This document shows, piece by piece, positions 5,409 through 8,859 of a DNA stretch of 8,859 nt (the first letter of the stretch is position 1; each line of letters opens with the position of its first letter). A program made the position numbers and the translations under genes. The stretch lies in NCBI GenBank assembly GCA_964579675.1, contig CAZOIA010000216.1:1-8859 (forward strand), written 5' to 3'. The DNA is from CAZOIA01 sp964579675. GTDB taxonomy: Bacteria; Planctomycetota; Phycisphaerae; UBA1845; PWPN01. The notes beneath the pieces are model-generated. The model had not been told where the DNA came from. It did not search any database and worked only from the letters and a program-made list of their open reading frames with translations.

Positions 5409-8400
5409 TCAGCGAATCCGGCAGCGCCGCCGGATCACCAGCAACCCGGAGATCATCAGGAACCAGTTGGCGATCCCGACCAAACCACAGGGGAAGATGC
5501 CGCCCAGTGGCGTCGTGGCCGGCTCGGCGAGGAGCTCCTCGACCGTTTCAGGCGTCTCGTCGACAGGCTCGGTGATTTCCCCATCGTCCGCCGCCGGTTC
5601 CGCTTCAGGCGGAATGCCGACCGCGAAGGTACCGAGCTCCGAGACCTCGGCCCAGGCCGAGTTCGCCGACGTGTCCACGCCATAGTCTCCCAGGACACCC
5701 GTAGCCGGCACGGCACCCACGTCGTTCGTGCCCGCCAGCTCGTAGGTGCCCGTGGCCTCGTTGAGCATGAACAGCCGAAGCTCGCTCTCATCCAGGCCGG
5801 TCAGGTCGGCATCCTGGTACGTCAAGACAACCGTGACCACATCGCCTTCGGTCAGGCCGGTGGCAGAGACCGTCACGCTTCCGCCGAGGCTCTGCTGGTT
5901 CTCCAGGCCCGCGAAGCCCGGCACGACTTGGGCCGCCGCCGCCCCCCCGGAAGCGGGGGCCTCGTTGTACGTCACGGTGAACACGACGTCGTCACCGGTG
6001 CCCGAGGCCTCGATGGTGACATCAACCGCCTCTCCCGACGCGTCCGTGACGGCCACCGTCGTGCTACCCGACGCATCCGTCGTGACGGTGACGTTCGATC
6101 CTTCGGGCAGCGAGTTCAAATCCAGCGTGATCGTGTCGCCGTCGGCGCCCGTGACCACCACCGTCTGGTCGCCCTGGTCATCAATCGTCGCGTCGATCTC
6201 GGCATCATTGCCGACACCCTCGACGTCGAGGTCCAGCAGTTCGTCGCCATCCGCGTCGGTAACGACGAGCGACTGGTCGCCATCCGCGTCGACGGAGACC
6301 TCGATGTCAGCATCGTCGCCAGCACCATCGACGGTCACCACCAGATCAGGATCCGTGCTGTCTCCGACCGTGATCGTTGACTCTCCGGTGGTACCGTCGG
6401 TCTCCAGGGCCACGCTGGTTCCCAAGGGCAGACCGGCGACCGTAACACCAACGTTGTCGTTGCTGACCGCGGCGTTGCCGTCGCCATCCGCAGTGTCTTG
6501 CTCCGGGTCCTGCTCGGTGGTCGTGCTGCTGCTGGTGCTGCTGCTGCCAGCCGGACAATTTCCCGTCCAGTTGGAGTTGCCCGTCGTGTAGTCAACATTG
6601 GTCAGCGTGATACCATCGGCCTGGGCGGGGCAGCCGGTGTCGCTGGCGTAGACGGCGCGTGACAGATCGACGTGGCCCAGGTTGAGGTTGCCCGCGCTGT
6701 TGCGGTCTATCGTGAACGTACCCGTATCGCCGACCGTGTCCAGGACGATCTCGTTGGTGTCGGTGGCACCGAGAGTCAGGGTCCCGGCACCGATCAGCTC
6801 GACTCGGCCACCCGAGGAGAACTCGATCGAGCCGTTGTCGACCTGGTAGCTCACTGTGCTGGTGGTGCTGATGTTGACGTCGTTGAACTTGTAGAGGAAG
6901 GCCCCACCGGTGAGGGTATAGGTTCCATTGTCTCCGTTGACGTTGACCGTCCCGAGCAGGTTGAAGTCGTTGTCGTTGAGGGCGGTGAGGGTCCTGGCAT
7001 CCGTCGCCGACAGGTTGACGATGGAGGTGGCGGCCGCGTTCACGTTGACGGTGGCGCCGCCGAGCCCGACGTTGATATCACCCCAGGTGGTCAGCGTGGC
7101 CCCGGCGGCGACGTCGATCTGGTCGCCGTCGTCAGTGAGGGTGAGATCCTGGGCCGCGCCCGAGGTGCCGATCTCGACGGTGCCGGCGTCGATATCCAAT
7201 TGGGCCCCGAGACCCCCGCCGAAGGCCACGCCGCCGGTCATGACCAGCTTGCCGGCACCGGTCTTCTGGATCTTGTCGGCGGCACCCAGCGCCCCGGCGT
7301 CGATGGCGGTGATCGTAAGTTGGCCAGTGCAGGCCAGAACGAGCGTGCTGGGCGTACCAGCAAAGGTCGGGTCGAACGCGGTAATGGTGACACTGGAACC
7401 TGTCGCGGCGGTGATGGTAGAGGCGGGGTCGGCCATGTCCATATCCGCGATCGTGCCGGAGCCCTGCAACGTGATGTCGCCGGCGGGGTCAAGCTGCTTG
7501 GTCCAGGTGACGCCGTTGGCCACGTCCACGATGGCCCCGGAAACCAGCGTGAGCGTCGTGACGCCGGCATTCGCATCGATGTCCAGGGTCTCACCGTTGC
7601 CCACCTGGACCGTGGAGACCGTCCCGGTGTTGTTGAGGGTCAGCGTATTGGTGCCGCCGCCGAGGTTCGCGGTAGCAGTCAGGACTACTCCGTTGGCGAC
7701 GTTGATGGTGGCGTCTGCGGACTGGGTGAGGGTGGTCACGGTGGTATTGCCGTCCACATCAAAAACACCGCCCTCGGTGTCCAGGGTGACTGTGGTGATC
7801 GCCCCGGTAACCGTCTTGGTGCATGTTTCGTCGTTGATGTCCAGGTTGGTGGTCAACGTCTTGGTGTCGGCCACCGCCAGGCTCAGGTTGGCCTCGAGGT
7901 TGATGGTGGTCGGCTGACAGCTTTCGTTGACGGTCATCGTGGCGCCGTCGGCCGTGACCTTGACGCTGAAGGTGTCGAGGTTGTCGGCGGCGTTTCCGGC
8001 GGCCACGGTCAGCGCCGAGGCGGCGTTGTTCAGAACGATAAACTTGCCGGAGCTGTCCGTATCGATGACCTCGGCGGCGTCGGCTCCGCCGCTTCCCTTG
8101 ATGGTCAACGTGTTGGCCCCGACGCTGAGGTCGTTGGACAGGGTCAGGGTCTTGTTGTTGGTGTCGATGTCGATCGTGCCGTCGCCGCTCATGGTGACGG
8201 TGGTAATGGTGCAGCTTTCATCCACGTCCAGCGTCGCACTGCCCGACAGATTCACCAGGGTGATCGAGCCGGTCTCATCCAGCGTCAGCGACTTGGCATT
8301 GGACAGGGCAACACCGTTGGACGAGGTTAACGTCTTGGTGTCGGCCACACCGATGGTAGTGTTCCCGGTCAACGTGACGGTATTGACTGAACAGCTCTCG

Positions 8401-8859
8401 TTCACGTCCAGTTCGCCGCCGTCGGTGTCACCCTGCACGGTGGTGATGGTGCCGGCCTCGGAGATCGCCAGCACGTTGTCGTTGATGTCAATGGTCCCGG
8501 TCAGCGTCTTGCCGTCGGCGACCTGCAGCGTCAGATTGCCGGCTCCGGCGTTCATGTCCACCAGCGTCGGAGCACAACTGATGTCGGCATCCAGCGTGGC
8601 CAAATCGGCGCTGACGTTCACTTCGGTAATGGCAATGTTGTCCAGGTCGTCCCCGGTGATCTCCAGCTCGGAGGCGGCATTGTTCAAATCCACGGTTGCG
8701 GTGAGGGTTTCCTGCCCGCCGCCACCGGAACCGACCAACGACAGCTTCAGAGCCCCGACGTCGATCTCGTTGGTGACGGTCAGATTGCATAGATCGGTGT
8801 CCAGGTCGATCGAACCGGCCGCCACGTGGGTCAGCGTGGTGATGGTCGCGGTGGCTGCG
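5409..8859 (-). CDS. Giant secreted repeat protein, probable beta-helix, with C-terminal membrane anchor (start beyond the right edge)
   Basis: The frame is open from base 8859 to a TGA at 5411-5409, giving 1149 codons; the start and signal peptide lie outside the window. From 8859 to about 6560 the protein is low in charge and aromatic residues and rich in Thr, Val, Asp, Gly and Asn, in short strands such as TTVTLTG and VADTKTLT, typical of right-handed beta-helix surface proteins. A Ser/Thr linker (about 6560-6500) follows, then five units of about 36 residues (6455-5960), then a conserved-looking domain with ELRLFMLNEATGTYELAG and AWAEVSELGTFAVG. An acidic Pro/Glu stretch leads to the tail: PCGLVGIANWFLMISGLL, then VIRRRCRIR. 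That tail (Cys, membrane helix, Arg-rich end) resembles C-terminal sorting signals of the PEP-CTERM or MYXO-CTERM kind. The function is unknown; a structural or adhesive surface role is a guess. Confidence 0.85.
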   Translation of the reverse strand, partial: AATATITTLTHVAAGSIDLDTDLCNLTVTNEIDVGALKLSLVGSGGGGQETLTATVDLNNAASELEITGDDLDNIAITEVNVSADLATLDADISCAPTLVDMNAGAGNLTLQVADGKTLTGTIDINDNVLAISEAGTITTVQGDTDGGELDVNESCSVNTVTLTGNTTIGVADTKTLTSSNGVALSNAKSLTLDETGSITLVNLSGSATLDVDESCTITTVTMSGDGTIDIDTNNKTLTLSNDLSVGANTLTIKGSGGADAAEVIDTDSSGKFIVLNNAASALTVAAGNAADNLDTFSVKVTADGATMTVNESCQPTTINLEANLSLAVADTKTLTTNLDINDETCTKTVTGAITTVTLDTEGGVFDVDGNTTVTTLTQSADATINVANGVVLTATANLGGGTNTLTLNNTGTVSTVQVGNGETLDIDANAGVTTLTLVSGAIVDVANGVTWTKQLDPAGDITLQGSGTIADMDMADPASTITAATGSSVTITAFDPTFAGTPSTLVLACTGQLTITAIDAGALGAADKIQKTGAGKLVMTGGVAFGGGLGAQLDIDAGTVEIGTSGAAQDLTLTDDGDQIDVAAGATLTTWGDINVGLGGATVNVNAAATSIVNLSATDARTLTALNDNDFNLLGTVNVNGDNGTYTLTGGAFLYKFNDVNISTTSTVSYQVDNGSIEFSSGGRVELIGAGTLTLGATDTNEIVLDTVGDTGTFTIDRNSAGNLNLGHVDLSRAVYASDTGCPAQADGITLTNVDYTTGNSNWTGNCPAGSSSTSSSTTTEQDPEQDTADGDGNAAVSNDNVGVTVAGLPLGTSVALETDGTTGESTITVGDSTDPDLVVTVDGAGDDADIEVSVDADGDQSLVVTDADGDELLDLDVEGVGNDAEIDATIDDQGDQTVVVTGADGDTITLDLNSLPEGSNVTVTTDASGSTTVAVTDASGEAVDVTIEASGTGDDVVFTVTYNEAPASGGAAAAQVVPGFAGLENQQSLGGSVTVSATGLTEGDVVTVVLTYQDADLTGLDESELRLFMLNEATGTYELAGTNDVGAVPATGVLGDYGVDTSANSAWAEVSELGTFAVGIPPEAEPAADDGEITEPVDETPETVEELLAEPATTPLGGIFPCGLVGIANWFLMISGLLVIRRRCRIR
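5960..6455 (-). repeat. Five tandem units of about 36 residues with Asp-rich loops
   Basis: Reading the minus strand, units fall at 6455-6348, 6347-6240, 6239-6132, 6131-6027 and a partial one down to about 5960. The second and third align without gaps over 36 residues with 18 identities. They carry DADGDQ and DADGDE, and DDQGDQ and GADGDT, in equivalent loops. The first and fourth are a variant type sharing GLPLGTSV and SLPEGSNV, with TDASG in place of DADGD. At DNA level GTCGCCATCCGCGTCG occurs at 6243-6258 and again at 6276-6291. Confidence 0.7.
6524..6548 (-). repeat. Trinucleotide tract encoding a Ser/Thr linker
   Basis: The plus strand reads GTG(CTG)3 followed by GTG(CTG)4. On the coding strand this gives SSSTSSST, at the junction between the beta-helix-like part and the 36-residue repeats. 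Confidence 0.75.
7821..8789 (-). repeat. Cysteine-marked repeats in the giant protein
   Basis: Cys codons at 8787, 8574, 8391, 8211, 7917 and 7821 (lowest base of each) are spaced 71, 61, 60, 98 and 32 residues. Most sit in (N/D)ESC or a related form followed by T-T/N-V-T-L strands and then VAD.KTLT. A 20-base identical DNA copy coding VADTKTLT occurs at 7855-7874 and 8329-8348. The longer intervals contain an extra module marked by LNNAAS (near 8671-8687 and 8014-8033). Confidence 0.6.

Noticed and set aside
5184..6591. Long plus-strand open frames (398 and 281 residues)
   Set aside because: They run through the terminator hairpin and antisense to the giant protein's C-terminal half, without domains or a convincing start.
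6672..8330. 552-residue open frame on the plus strand opposite the giant protein
   Set aside because: The Gly/Val/Asp-rich sequence mirrors the repetitive coding strand. The minus frame has the linker, repeats, membrane tail and a properly placed terminator, so the plus frame is a shadow.
1..8859. CRISPR arrays, tRNA or rRNA genes, transposase genes
   Set aside because: No regularly spaced identical short repeats, cloverleaf sequences, rRNA motifs or transposase-like proteins were seen.

Overview
The window is GC-rich bacterial DNA with five protein genes and one partly visible very large gene. The gene content suggests a planctomycete, perhaps Phycisphaerae-like. Pointers are a LolA-like secreted protein with an Ala-Thr-Gln-Pro-rich linker after its signal peptide, a second exported protein ending in a similar linker, a plant-ARA1-like sugar kinase, a CobA-HemD fusion, and a giant secreted repeat protein with a Cys/Arg C-terminal tail. 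The assignment is an inference; no rRNA or tRNA is visible.

Layout. At 1-365 (minus) is the N-terminal part of a LolA-like lipoprotein carrier protein, running off the left edge. It is divergent from cobA-hemD (839-2398, plus). The 473-base gap between them holds several palindromes, a plausible promoter for each direction, and a striking leader at 603-818. In RNA this leader would be closed by an 18-bp stem that ends two bases before the Shine-Dalgarno of cobA-hemD, and it contains two mutually exclusive internal 12-bp pairings. Next, behind its own TTGACA promoter, comes a two-gene unit: a bifunctional-nuclease-domain (DUF151) protein (2715-3122) whose stop overlaps the start of an L-arabinokinase-like GHMP kinase (3122-4582). 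These converge on a small minus-strand lipoprotein gene (4746-5156). Upstream of that, on the same strand, a giant secreted protein gene occupies 5409 to the right edge, closed by a strong hairpin terminator at 5344-5375.

How the genes work together. CobA-HemD makes and methylates uroporphyrinogen III, at the branch toward siroheme and cobalamin. The kinase probably phosphorylates a sugar, with L-arabinose the best guess. The LolA-like protein, the lipoprotein and the giant repeat protein belong to the cell envelope. No shared pathway links the blocks; only the nuclease-domain/kinase pair looks like a true operon.

The most promising undescribed item is the structured leader of cobA-hemD, a candidate riboregulator that I could not match to a known class. 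Next are the architecture of the giant protein (cysteine-marked repeats, then five units of about 36 residues with Asp-rich loops, then a Cys-containing C-terminal anchor) and the coupled nuclease-domain/kinase pair.
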